A stretch of 64,000 nt of DNA, from NCBI GenBank assembly GCA_039720395.1, contig CM077833.1:26558271-26622270 (forward strand), written 5' to 3'. Numbering within the stretch: position 1 is the stretch's first letter; every line of letters starts with the position of its first letter. The notes below the pieces were generated by a model. The model did not search any database and was not told where the DNA came from. It saw only the letters and a list, made by a program, of their open reading frames with translations. A program made the position numbers and the translations under genes. Source of the stretch: Liquidambar formosana. Lineage: Eukaryota; Streptophyta; Magnoliopsida; Saxifragales; Altingiaceae. Below, piece after piece: positions 22,982-34,610 of this stretch.

Positions 22982-25900
22982 ATGGGTTTCATTTTGATAC
23001 TTCACTATGCTCTTTTAACTGTTCTTCTATCCCCTCAGATATCTTTGCATGTTGTGAATTCAGCTCCTTTAAGTATTCTCACTGACAAGGAGGCATTGTT
23101 TTCTTTTAAATCTCTGATAAGCACCGACCCTTCGGACACTCTTTCTTCATGGGACAAAAATTCCAGCCCCTGCAACTGGACTGGTGTCTTCTGCAATGAA
23201 GTCAAGCAAAGAGTCATTGGCCTTAATCTGTCAGGCCTTAAATTGACAGGCACCATAAACCCCCATATTGGGAATCTGTCCTTCCTTCGCTTTCTTCAAC
23301 TACAGGGGAACCAATTGACAGGAACTATCCCTGATCAAATTGGTGATCTTATTCGCTTGAGGGTCTTAAACATGAGCTCTAACAGCATCAAAGGCGCCAT
23401 ACCTCTGAACATAACTATGTGCTCAGAGCTTGAGATCCTTGACTTGACGGGAAATGATATGTCGGGAGGAATTCCTGCAGAGTTCAGCCATCTCTCCAAT
23501 CTTGAAATATTGAAGTTGGGTACAAACAAGCTTTCAGGTGTGATTCCTCCATCCATTGCTAACCTTTCCTCTCTTGTCACTCTATATTTAGGCTCTAATA
23601 CTCTCGTTGGCATGATACCCAGTGATTTGGGTCGTCTTCAAAATTTGAAACGACTTGATCTCAACAATAATAAACTCATAGGCACTGTTCCTCCATCCTT
23701 GTACAACATTTCTTCTTTGGTTGCTTTCGTTTTGGCTGGCAACCAACTTTGGGGTCAAATTCCTAGTGATGTAGGAGACAAACTCCCAAATCTTTTAGTC
23801 TTCAATTTTTGCATCAATAAATTCACTGGTTCAATTCCAGGGTCTTTGCACAATCTTACCAACATACAACGTATTCGTCTGTCACATAATCTTATTGTTG
23901 GAGAAGTGCCCCCAGGACTGGGAAATCTGCCTGAACTGGAACATTATATTATTGGGTCCAATAGGATTGTTAGCTCCGGCGATCGGGGCCTTGATCTCAT
24001 TACTTCTTTGACAAACAGTACCCATCTTAACTTCCTTGAAATTGATGACAATCTTCTGGAGGGTGTAATTCCAGAATCCATTGGCAACCTTTCTTCTCTG
24101 AATATTTTATTCATGGGAGGGAATCATATTTATGGTAGTATTCCTGCCTCAATTGTTCATCTCAGGAGCTTAACTTTGCTAGATTTGAGCAATAACTCTA
24201 TTTCCGGTGAAATTCCATCAGAAATTGGCCACCTTGAGAAACTGCAGGTGTTGAATTTGGCTGGAAATCAGATCTCTGGCAAAATCCCAAAATCGCTCGG
24301 TAATCTAAAAAATTTAAATCGGATTGATTTATCTGGGAACCAGTTGGTGGGAAGCATACCCACAACTTTTGGTAACTTCCAGAAACTACTTTCAATGGAT
24401 CTATCCAACAATAGGCTCAATGAAACCATACCAAAAGAAGTTGGGACACTCGGTGGTGTTGTCACTATTGACCTCTCTGACAACGATCTGCATGGAAGCA
24501 TCCCCGAATCAATTGGAAACTGTAGGAGGTTGGAGAAGTTATGCCTGGGTAGTAATAATTTTTCAGGCTCTATTCCAGGTACCCTTGGGGAATTGGAAGG
24601 TTTGGAAAGTCTTGACCTCTCCTTGAATCAACTTTCTGGCTCAATACCTGGCAATCTCCAAAAACTGCAGGCCCTTCAGTTTTTGAACCTATCTTTCAAT
24701 AACTTGGAAGGAATTATTCCTAGCCAAGGAATCTTCAGAAATCTCTCCAGAGTTCATATGGAGGGGAACTCAAAGCTTTGTTTGAACTTAGATTGTGAAG
24801 AGAATCGAGGGTCATGGAAAAAGATTTACTGCAGTACATATTGTACTCCCAATCATGGCTTTTGGAATTGCAATTTGTTTGTTGATCGGTTTGCTATTCT
24901 GTGTAAAGGTAAACAAAGAAAAAATCACACTACCACTAGAATCACATAAGGTTCAGCATCAAATGGTCTCATATGATGCGCTTCGTCTAGCAACCGGGAA
25001 TTTTAACCAGGAAAATCTGCTGGGGAATGGGAGTTTTGGGTCAGTTTACAGAGGATATCTCAGAGAAGGTATTGCTGTTGCGGTTAAAGTGATTAACACC
25101 AATAGGAATGGATCTTGGATAAGCTTTTTGGCAGAGTGTGAGGCTTTAAGGAATGTGAGGCACCGTAATCTTGTTAAACTTATCACATCGTGCTCAAGTT
25201 TAGACTCCAAGAGAGCGGAATTTCTGGCTTTGGTATATGACTTCATGAGTAATGGGAGCTTGGAAGACTGGGTTAAGGGAAGAAGAAGGCACTCGACTGG
25301 AGGGCCATTGACTGTTCTGGAGAGACTGAATGTGGCCATTGATGTTGCTTGTGCCATGGATTACCTGCACCATGACTGCGAAACTCGTGTTGTGCACTGC
25401 GATTTGAAGCCAAGTAATGTGCTCTTGCATGAAGACATGACTGCAAAGGTGGGGGACTTCGGGCTAGCCAGATTGCTGATTGAGAGTGTAGTTGATCAAA
25501 AGTCAGTTACCTCTACTACCCACAGCCTTAAGGGTTCCATCGGATATATACCTCCAGGTTAGCAGCTATTAACTTCATTTGGAATTGATATTTTTGTTTA
25601 GATGGTTTTTTCAGACAACATCCACTACCCCATTTTATGGTTCGTTCGGTTTCCCTCATTTGAGGACTTTTTTCATTTGCAATGTGATTTTCACATGCTC
25701 CTAAAATGTTGCATTTATGATTATACGTTGAACTGTTGATTGTTTGAAATTTAAAAATAATAATAATTTCAATAGATACGGTTAAATTTTTTCAAAAATA
25801 AAGTTCAAAAAGAAAAAGGATAAAGAAGTTGATGGTTGAAGGAAATTCACAATTTCACATCATGAAGGATATGAACCCCATGATGTAGGGAATGCACACG

Positions 25901-26633
25901 ATGTTGAAGATCATTAAGTAGTAATTAGGTGTCGGACTTCTCTTGGAAATTGCCTCATTTAATTGTGTTTTATATTGGATTTAGTGCTAGCCCTGCATAT
26001 TTACAGGGCTATTTACATTTAGATGCACTCATGCACCTATATGTAGTCATGCATTTTGCTCATGGAAAAGTGTGTTAATATTACAGTAAACGGCCATATT
26101 CTTACTTTGTTGTGATGATGATCTTGCCATAATCCACTACTAATTTGTTGGTTAAAATGAAATGTAAACATGATAGACTGATCCAATTTTGGTGGGAGGT
26201 TCGGACGCCACCCCATATGCCTGCTTCCATTAACACTGTAAACAAATTGGTTGCAGAGTATGGCTTAGGAGGCAAACCATCGACATCCGGAGATGTATAT
26301 AGCTATGGCATAATGTTGCTAGAGCTCTTTACAGGGAAGAGCCCCCTCCATGAGACTTTCACTGGTGAGCTGAGCTTAACGAAATGGGTTCAATCAGCCT
26401 TCCCCACCAGCATATCACAAGTGGTGGACCCTGAGCTGCTACAATCAATGGGGGATCTCGACCATGAAAGCCAATCCATGAACGAGGGGATAAAACATGA
26501 CTGCTTGGTCACTGTCATTGGTGTTGGCCTATCCTGCGCTGTTGATTCTCCTGATGGGCGCATTAGCATGAGAGATGCTCTCCGCAAACTGAATAGTGCT
26601 AGAGAAGCACTTCTGAAACCGAATCCCACTTAA
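22982..26633 (+). pseudogene. LRR-XII receptor-like kinase gene 3, frameshifted between ectodomain and kinase
   Basis: The start at 22982 (MGFILILHYAL...) matches the signal peptides of genes 1 and 2; an upstream in-frame ATG at 22844 would add 46 unlike residues. The ectodomain is open from 22982 but runs into an out-of-frame tail ending at 24949 (655 residues, no usable membrane helix). The transmembrane helix and kinase continue in another frame, open 24795-25557, then exon 2 at 26257-26633 (intron 25558-26256). Aligned with gene 2, a 5-base deletion just before the AAGATTTACT motif (about 24810) explains the shift. The kinase part is intact (GNGSFGSV, HCDLKPSN, VGDFGLAR). The LRR array also lacks 25 residues (one repeat) between NETIPKE and VGTL. 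Either a recent pseudogene, a gene giving a secreted ectodomain, or an assembly error. Confidence 0.85.
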
Positions 26634-26888
26634 GATCGAAAGTCCAGTAATATTGTTCAAACAAATAATATTCGAGCATCGGTAGATGAAGGGTCAGTGA
26701 GTCTTCATGAATGTGTAAAGACTATATACTCTTGAGTGCATGATCTTTTCGTTCATTAAATCGCAAACGAACCATATTATCCAGATTTTGTGAGTGATTT
26801 TTTTCTTGTTTATCACAAGAACCGTCACTGATCTCCAAATACGGTTTGATTGGATAACTAAGATGTGGTGTCCTCTTAAATTTATGAT

Positions 26889-28146
26889 AAATTAAGGGAG
26901 GCGTTATTGCCAAAGCTATTTTCTTTTCTTCCACGGCTCTAAGATTTATAAGGGTCTCACTTGACCATTTTACCCTCCTAAGTCCAATCCAATCTGCCAA
27001 AAGCACGGCTCCAGATTTCATGTTCTTGGAACCCAAGCCTCTATTCCCTCCTCCATAGTTCACACAATCCCTTTCCCCGTACACCTCTCTCTCTTGCCTA
27101 CTCTCTCTCCTCATAGCATCTCCAGTGATTAGCTAAATTACCTATATTATTGCTAAATTACAGTGCTAAATGCTATAATTTAGCATAAGGGGCTTCAATG
27201 ATGCAAATGACATAATGTGTTATTTTTTGCCACAACCTCTATTCCCTTTATTTTTTTATAAACTAACATCTTCCATCTTCCAACCCCCATTATTCCAACC
27301 ACAAAATTACGTTGCTAATTAGATTTGCTTGTGTGCGATTTTTTTTTCTTTATATATAAGATTTATATTATATTTGAAAATATTGTATTTATTAATGGGT
27401 TGTTTGGTTACTGAGAAAATTTTGAAAGAGAAATATTGTATTTTTCACACGTGCTGATATGTTTGGTTGTTGAGAAATGGAGGAAGAATTGACATGGCAA
27501 ACATAACAATAGCTCACCTTTGTGTTATATTTGACATAAGGGTGAGCTATTATTATTTTTAGCATACCATTGCAATAACCCAATTTGTACTAAATGCTAT
27601 AATATAGTAATAGCGTAAGTTATAACTCACCACTGAAAATGCTCTTACATTGCCTTTTCACATTCGGACCAACTCTAGATGAATTAGATGATTCTATTTT
27701 GATACTTTTCGATTCTTTTTTTTTTTTTTTTTTTTTTTTCTGTTAAGGTTAGATGAATCTATTTTGATATCAATAAAAATTCCGAACTGAAGTGAATGCA
27801 GAATAAGAATGTTTACCTTGTCGGAAGCTTTATCGAAAATTTAGTCGGAGAATTGTCGGAAGTTTCATCGGAAATTTAGTCGGAGAAGGGAACTGTCCTA
27901 GAGTTGGTCTGAACGTGAAAAGGCAGATGGGGGGTAAGGCAAAGGTGTATGGGGAAGGGGCTTGCGTGAGCTGTCAAGGAGGGAACAGAGACTCGGGTTC
28001 CAAGAACATGAAATCTGGAGCCGTGCTTTTGGTGAATTGGATTGGACTTTCAAAGGAGGGTAAAATGGTCAAATGAGACCTTTACAAATCTTGGAGCCGT
28101 GGAAGAAAAGAAAATAGCTCTGGCAATAACGCCTCCTTAAATTAAT
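26889..28146. repeat. Foldback element with arms of about 250 bp, left arm split by a MITE
   Basis: The left arm (26889-27114, resuming 27648-27690) and right arm (about 27893-28146) are inverted copies. Landmarks are GGAGGCGTTATTGCC at one end and its complement near 28120-28135, GCTCCAGATTTCATGTTCTT on the left matched inversely by AAGAACATGAAATCTGGAGC on the right, and CCTTTTCAC...ACCAACTCTAG matched by CTAGAGTTGGT...GTGAAAAGG. The loop (about 27690-27893) includes a long T-tract and two copies of a GTCGGA-rich motif. It lies 250 bp after gene 3. Open frames over the arms are not genes. Confidence 0.85.
27115..27647. mobile_element. MITE nested in the left arm of the foldback element
   Basis: The ends AGCATCTCCAGTG (left) and CACTGAAAATGCT (right) are imperfect inverted repeats. 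The insert cleanly interrupts the left arm, which resumes with CATTGCCTTTTCAC, while the uninterrupted right arm shows the empty-site arrangement. CAT on both sides may be a 3-bp target duplication. The interior is AT-rich with repeated TAAATGCTATAATTTAG-like motifs. No protein is encoded. Confidence 0.65.
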
Positions 28147-28402
28147 TACGGAAAAAAATATTGGACTACTTGAACACAAGCAAAACAACACTTTATACTG
28201 GATCCCTTGGGATAGGGAAAGGTATGTTTAAGGCCAACTATAACGAGCATTGTTTGGAGCCTATGCCCAATTGCCTAACCCCGACTCAACAAAATGCATG
28301 CTCAACCCGCTGTAAAATTGGTCGACTTTTTCAGCTTGATGATTAATGATTGGCCCACTTTATTTATTTTGTTTTTTAATGAAAGATACTCATTAACCCT
28401 TA

Positions 28403-28612
28403 AGCCATGTTTGTTTGGTGAAAATGGAATCAAATTACATTCCCATTCATTACAAATAACATGTTTGGATGAGATAGTTAAATAGGAATGAAATCAAACA
28501 GTAATAATAAATTATAATGATATTCATTCTACAATGTTTATTTTAATCTCATTCCATTTCAGATTATTTTAAGTATAAAATCAAATTCCATTCCAAGCAA
28601 ACAAACATGGCC
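28403..28612. mobile_element. Tourist-like (PIF/Harbinger) MITE, 210 bp
   Basis: The terminal inverted repeats are AGCCATGTTTGTTTGG on the left and, inverted, GGCCATGTTTGTTTGC on the right. The flanking 3-bp TTA at 28400-28402 and 28613-28615 is the usual PIF/Harbinger target duplication. The element is AT-rich and non-coding. Confidence 0.8.
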
Positions 28613-28615
28613 TTA

Positions 28616-29647
28616 GGTCATATGGTGTCTCATACACTAACTGGATATGCACATCCCATGTGGTAGTGAACTCTACACCTTATTAGTGGATGAGTTAATA
28701 AAATAGGTCAAGCAGCTTTTTTTTTTTTAATTGTCTACATTAGTGTCACATAAGTTAGAGTAAGGCAGAGTGCGAAAAAAATTTGTATGTAACTCTAATA
28801 TTGCTATGTGGTGTTATAGGCCAAAAAGAGTAAAGTATAATAACCAATGGGAGATGGTTTAATTGTCAGAAAACTTTTTAGCTTCACAATTTTATTTTTC
28901 TTGGTTCTTATTAGCCCGTAATTCTACGTGACCGTGTCACAATTACATAGAAGACTCACTTGGTAGAATGAATATAGAAAAAGTTACAACAAAAAGTTGG
29001 TGCATAAGGTAACATTTTTCTAAAGAGAGCATTGAAAATTTGAAATGCATCAAAAAATAAAAAGAAAGGAGAGAAAACACCGGAAGTTAGGAAGTTTTTG
29101 TTCGAGGGGAGAAGATTAGGAGGGAGGTTGGGGGGGACCAAAAACCAATTTGTAGTTGATTCCCACACTTAAAAGATCGTAATTGTTTGGCCATGAAACG
29201 ACTTCGTTTTTGGAGTTGTAAACCAAAATGGTGACGTGGGCATAATAGGATTGTAGATTTTCGAAGATCTCCCGCTGCGGGGGCTACCTTGCCCCTTGTA
29301 ATTGAGAGATTTTGGGATGAATCCGCACCCAAACAAGGGAGGGGGAAAGACAAAAACCGCTCAAAAAATATAGGAAGGGACTGAAAAAAATTGAAATGAC
29401 AGCGCGCTGAGGAGAAATGGTTTTAAAACATTTTGAGGGTAGTAACCATTTTAAACAGCGCGCTTACTTGGAATTTTTCGAAATATCAGAAATGGCGGTC
29501 GTCTTTCTCTTTCTCTATCACTACAAAGTCTCTCACCACCCACTCTCACTCACAAGCCTCTCTGTCCCCTCTCTCTCTCTCTCTCCCGTTCAGTTCCCAT
29601 CTCGCCGAACCCCAGCCTTAGCTTCCAGTAGCTAGCGTTCGGCGACA
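28616..29647. other. Intergenic DNA and promoter region of the cyclin gene
   Basis: No gene is supported before 29648. Near 29400 and 29456 two ACAGCGCGCT motifs lie about 55 bp apart; the first sits in the palindrome CAGCGCGCTG. GC-rich motifs of this kind fit E2F-type control of cell-cycle genes, but the match is loose. A CT-rich tract at about 29569-29586 probably lies in the 5' UTR. The start context GGCGACAATGGCGG is favourable for plant translation. Confidence 0.4.
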
Positions 29648-31717
29648 ATGGCGGACAAGGAGAACTGTGTGCGCATCACACGCGCAGCGAAGAAGAGGGC
29701 AGCCTCCACCATTGCTGCAGCGGAGCCACCATCGGAACTACCGGCCACCAAGAAGCGGGTGGTGTTGGGAGAGCGTTCCAACTTGTCGAATGTTGTTGCG
29801 GTGAATTCCGAATCGGGTTTCGAGACGCAGAAGCCGAAATGCAGGACGACGAAGAGGAAAGTGAAGAAGGCGGAAGCGATGACCGCGACGACGACAGTGC
29901 AGGACGTTGATGAGAAGATGGAGGATCCCCAAATGTGCGCAGCTTATGTTTCTGATATTTATGACTATCTTCACAAAATGGAGGTGAGTGAGAATATTTG
30001 TTGTTTCTTTGATGCTTATTTTTTTTGTAAGGGGGTTTGGATTGTCTGTACTTGAAACTGGGTGTACTAAATTCGAGAAATTGGTTGATGGGGTTTTGTT
30101 ATATCGTAAGAACTTAGTTTTTTTCTGATTGATTGATCCTTGCTTGTTATTGGGTTCTGGGGATTTAATATGCTTATGGGTATAGGGTTTTGATCATTAG
30201 GGCTAGTTTTGATACGGGTATGAGCAATTGGTTTGTCATTGGGTTCTAGGGGTTTAATTTGGTCATGGGTATTGAGTTTTGGTAATTAGGGCTAATTCTG
30301 ATGTGCGTTTTCTGTTTAGATGGAGCCAAAGCGAAGACCTTTGCCTGGTTATATCGAGAAGGTTCAGAAGGATGTGAGTGCTAATATGAGAGGGATTCTG
30401 GTGGATTGGTTGGTGGAAGTGGCAGAGGAATACAAGCTTGTCTCCGACACTCTTTTTCTCACCATTTCTTACATTGATAGATTTCTATCCTTGAATGCTC
30501 TGAACAGGCAGAGGCTTCAGCTGCTGGGTGTTTCATCAATGCTCATTGCATCGTAAGCATCCACACATTTGAAACTGTCTGCTTTTTGTTGAAATAATAT
30601 GGGTTTGATTTTTCACTTATAATTGTTTCATTTTGTGATGAAATAGGAAGTATGAAGAGATCAACCCTCCACATGTGGAAGATTTTTGTTACATCACAGA
30701 TAATACATACACTAAGAAAGAGGTGATCCTCAATTTTGTGTCAGATTTCATCTTTATTTACTTTTTGCATAATTCAAAATTTAGTTATTCTTACAATATT
30801 TATTAAGAGTGGTGGGTATTTTGGTTGAATGTAAAGATGGTGGAGATGGAGGCTGATATCCTCAAGTACCTGAAGTTTGAAATGGGCAATCCCACAACAA
30901 AAACATTTCTCAGGCAAGAAACTATTAATTTACTCATTTCATTTTGTTTATAATCAACAAATTGTCTTGCACTTACAAGACTGGTTTGCTACCTTGTTGG
31001 ACTAATTGTTACTCTTTTTTTTTGGCTTGCAGAAGATTATTAGCTGTGGTTGCTCAAGGGAAGTACAAAGTAAGCCAAGTCCCCCTATCTTGTATAGATG
31101 TGGTTTAGTACTTGATATGTTAATACTGAGGGTTCATTGACTATTTATTTGTTTTGTGCCTTCTACAGACTCCCAATTTGAAGTTGGAGTTCTTGGGTTA
31201 CTACCTTGCAGAGCTAAGTTTATTAGATTACCATTGTGTGAAATTTCTACCTTCATTGGTAGCTGCATCTGTCATTTTTGTTTCGAGATTCACAATCCAG
31301 CCAAAGATACATCCTTGGGTAAAAGCCTTATCTCATATTCCCTTTTTTCATTTTTTGGTTCTAATTTTAATGTTTGATAAGCAATTAATAGGTTTTACTA
31401 ATCTACAGAGTTTGGAGCTGCAACAATACTCGGGGTATAAACCATCTGATCTAAAAGAATGTGTTTGTATCATACATGACTTGCAATTAAGTAGAAAAGG
31501 AGGATCTTTGGTAGCAGTAAGAGAAAAATACAAGCAGCATAAGGTATTTGTTTTTTTTTTTTTTTTTAATCTTTATGATTTTGATATGAAAAAGTCATAT
31601 TGTACAAAGAGTAATCTAATTTGACTTATTTTTTGGGAACAGTTCAAATCTGTGGCAACATTGTCTTCACCTTCAGAGATACCAACTTCTTATTTTGAAG
31701 ATTTTATGGAATCATGA
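29648..31717 (+). CDS. CYCA3: A3-type cyclin
   Basis: Eight exons (29648-29983, 30320-30552, 30647-30722, 30837-30913, 31033-31069, 31169-31318, 31409-31543, 31643-31717) join in frame to 372 residues, usual for plant CYCA3. The N-terminus has a KEN box at residues 4-6 and a destruction box, RVVLGERSN, at 37-45, both recognised by the anaphase-promoting complex. The N-terminal cyclin box contains [20 protein letters not shown] and YIDRFLS and binds the CDK; the C-terminal cyclin fold follows ([29 protein letters not shown]). It ends with the CYCA3-typical [10 protein letters not shown]. It should activate CDKs around S phase in the nucleus. All introns are GT-AG except the fourth (30914-31032), which begins GC (CTCAG then GCAAGA). 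Neighbours show no functional link. Confidence 0.93.
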
Positions 31718-33287
31718 TTACATTTGCATATAGGATTTGGGTTTATGGGGAATCAATGAGGTGTTCACCTTGTGGATAAAGCTTGGAAGTAAGATGGGAA
31801 GCTGTTGTGTTCCTACACCAGAAGTTAGCTTTTCTGTTTCACTTGCTAAGCTTGCTTATCAGAAGGGATCTTTAAACAGAATGAAATGGTATGGTATTAA
31901 GTGCTGGTTTTGATGCCAGTAATATCTACTCCGAAGTGACATCTATGGAGCATTATTGGCACTAACACTGGCAGGGACTAATGATGACTGAGCTCTTTCT
32001 TCCCTGGGTTGAATGTCTATAATTTTTGGGTTGTGATAGCTGGTGGATCAATCTGACAAACAATTTTTTTTTATCATTAACCACATAGTTTTTGACTTGG
32101 AATGTTGTATGGTTGTGAAGTATGTTAAAAAAATCCTTGATTTAGAATTCAAAATCACATAGAACTTGCTTAAAGTATCTATGAATATTTACTCAAAGAA
32201 AGCATTATAGCATTACATAAGATATTGATTGTAGGTTTAATTCTCTATTAGTTGAAATAATTTACATGACCATAATAATTCAAATTCTCTCCTTGTTGGG
32301 TGTTCATCAGTTCAAAGTTGCTATGGGAATGATGCAAAGAAATTTGCTTGCTTCCTTTAACATAAATGGTTGCAATCATCTAATGTGTAGTGTTTCGAGT
32401 GAATCCAGGTAGATTGCATCATATGAAACGTGTCTATCGAAACCACTCGTTTGTTCTCATAACCCTATCAGATCATAATTTGTGTATCATAGAGCTCCCG
32501 GAGGCTTGTTTTAAGAAGTGATTAGACCTGTGGCCATTTGAGCTGCGGAGAAGGCCCAACTGTCAATTCAGCACACAGGAAAATCTTTGGCATTGTGGTC
32601 CAATGATTAGGGAGGCTTAGGCTTATCTGCCCATGAGGCTCCCCAGTATACTGTGATTCCTCCTAAAAGCGTTGGTCAAATGGGTGGGGTACCTAACTAC
32701 ATGTTCTTTATTAACTAAGGCTAGGCAGGCCAATCCTGCAATAACTATAACTGTCACTATGCCATAACAGTGACAGACCACTATAGTAGACCTACTACCA
32801 CTCGTAATACATGTAATAAGATTGTTTCTGACCTGGTAGGTAGGGCAGTTAGCTAGTTTAATCTGCCATATTGCCATCCTTAACTTTCAGAGTCCTCTTT
32901 AGGATTAGAGAAAGGAAGAAAGAAAACAGTAAGCAGTACATTGGCACGGTCCTTGAAATTATGCAATTGCATATCTTTGCTTCATACGCTTTTTTTGTCA
33001 TGGTACCACGTTGTCAATCCAATGCCATGGAAAGCTTTTACTTTCTGCTAGAAAGCATAATAAATGAGAAGCCCCGTGAAATAACGATCTTCTACACTAA
33101 AAGAGACCCTTAAACTATACATAAGAATCATAACCCAATGAATAAAGCAAAAATTCTGTTGGGAGATAATGATCAATGGACAAAGTATTCACTATAAGTG
33201 GTGCACCATGTGGTCCGTTGGGGTGTGCTGGAATAGGGGAATTGTGCCACCCAGCTCCTCTCATGGTGGTTCAAATTTTTTATTCCT

Positions 33288-33323
<36 letters not shown>

Positions 33324-33726
33324 GTAGCTACTTGTGTGGCATGTATTTAAAAAACACACAAATCATATGTTAATAGTCATATTATTAGAAAAAAAAAAAA
33401 AAAAAAGCACTATTCTTCTAGCATCCACCCTCTCTTTTCATTAGGCATTTTTGAGTGAGTTGACATGCTTGTAGTATCTATCATATGTGGTGATTGCATT
33501 AATCTAATATATCACATCAGCAAAACATGTGATGTGCCATTTATAATTTTTCTGACGGCAATGTAGCCATGTAGGTAGTTCAACTCAACCAAGTAATGGA
33601 TTTGGTGAGAAAACCCAAGGAGATTGGTCTCAGGTGAAGAACCCCAAGGAGAAGTTTTCTGGTAAGGAAACCCGGGAGACTAGTCCAGGTAAAGAAAGCC
33701 GCACGAGAAGTAGACCTTTTTGTAAG
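31718..33726. other. Intergenic DNA after the cyclin gene
   Basis: The 3' UTR probably ends within the first few hundred bases. I see no gene beyond. There are long T and A tracts at about 33290-33320 and 33391-33407. The stretch 33600-33720 has several short (GG)TAAAGAAAGCC- or GGAAACCC-like motifs, suggesting old repeat DNA. Confidence 0.5.
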
Positions 33727-33741
33727 GAAAGCCACACCCTT

Positions 33742-33790
33742 ATTTTTTTTCTTTTAATAAAATTTTTATATTACCTATTAAAAAAAAAAA
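33742..33790 (+). mobile_element. Very short 5'-truncated retroposon with 15-bp TSD
   Basis: A 49-bp insert ending in poly-A is flanked by identical repeats GAAAGCCACACCCTT (33727-33741 and 33791-33805). An A-tailed insert with a 15-bp duplication fits target-primed reverse transcription of a heavily truncated LINE or SINE. Confidence 0.6.
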
Positions 33791-33805
33791 GAAAGCCACA
33801 CCCTT

Positions 33806-34330
33806 TTTTATTTGTCACAAAATTTTGTAACCGTACTGATATGTTTGGTACACTAAATAAAAATATTGAATAAGATATGATTGTTGAATGAAGAAAAAGT
33901 TTTTAATAGATTTGTTTGAAGTAAGAAAGACAATCTCTTGGACAATTTTTTATCGTATTGTTATTTTTAAATGAGATAGTATTATGAATAAAAATATATC
34001 ACTTCTCTTGATGAGTTTATTATATCTCATATATAGAGGATATAATTATCTTATGGATAATATTGATAGTTATATCCGTCATTTGAAAATAACATATAGC
34101 ACATAAAAATAATATGTTTATCCAATTCAACATATCTAGTATATCACACATAGCCTATGTGTTTTCCTCTTGATAATAAAAATCATAAATATATCTTTTT
34201 TTTTTTTTTTTTTGATACGATAATTTAATGACATTCTTTTTAATTATTAAATAAACAAATTTGAGTCTAATTTTATAAAAGAGTGTTGATTCACATTATT
34301 GATATTTGGGGATTTAGGTTAAATAATAAA
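33806..34330. other. AT-rich intergenic DNA
   Basis: Nothing recognisable apart from a T-tract at about 34197-34213. Confidence 0.5.
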
Positions 34331-34399
34331 TTTTATTATTTTTATTTTTATTTTTCTTTTTGTTTTGAACTTGAATAAGAATCGAGAACCATAATTGTA

Positions 34400-34610
34400 T
34401 AATCCACTATTGATGTCTGGTGAGGTGATTGAACTGACTAAAGTGTGAACCGCCCAATTAGTTATCCGATCAGCAGTCCGATTCTCGAAGCGGGCAATCC
34501 AAAAAACCACCACTTCTGGAAGCTCATTGGACGATTCCCTGGTCGGATAACCTATAGACTCTGTAAAATCTTGATCCTTAAAGCCCCTATATCAAAACAC
34601 AACCAAAAAA
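34400..34610 (-). pseudogene. Possible remnant of an RNase H-like domain (LINE-type)
   Basis: On the minus strand one frame stays open through the residues VVVFWIARFENRTADRITNW followed by AVHTL. The pattern (V)xFWIxRxxNxxAD.....WA resembles the C-terminal segment of the plant RNase H-like domain found in non-LTR retrotransposons and related proteins (FxWIPRExNxxADxxAxxA). No reverse transcriptase or poly-A tail was found nearby, so this is at most a fragment. Confidence 0.35.

Noticed and set aside
29738..29974. Minus-strand frame opposite the first cyclin exon
   Set aside because: Antisense of real coding sequence. The sense frame has cyclin degradation motifs and joins to the cyclin box.
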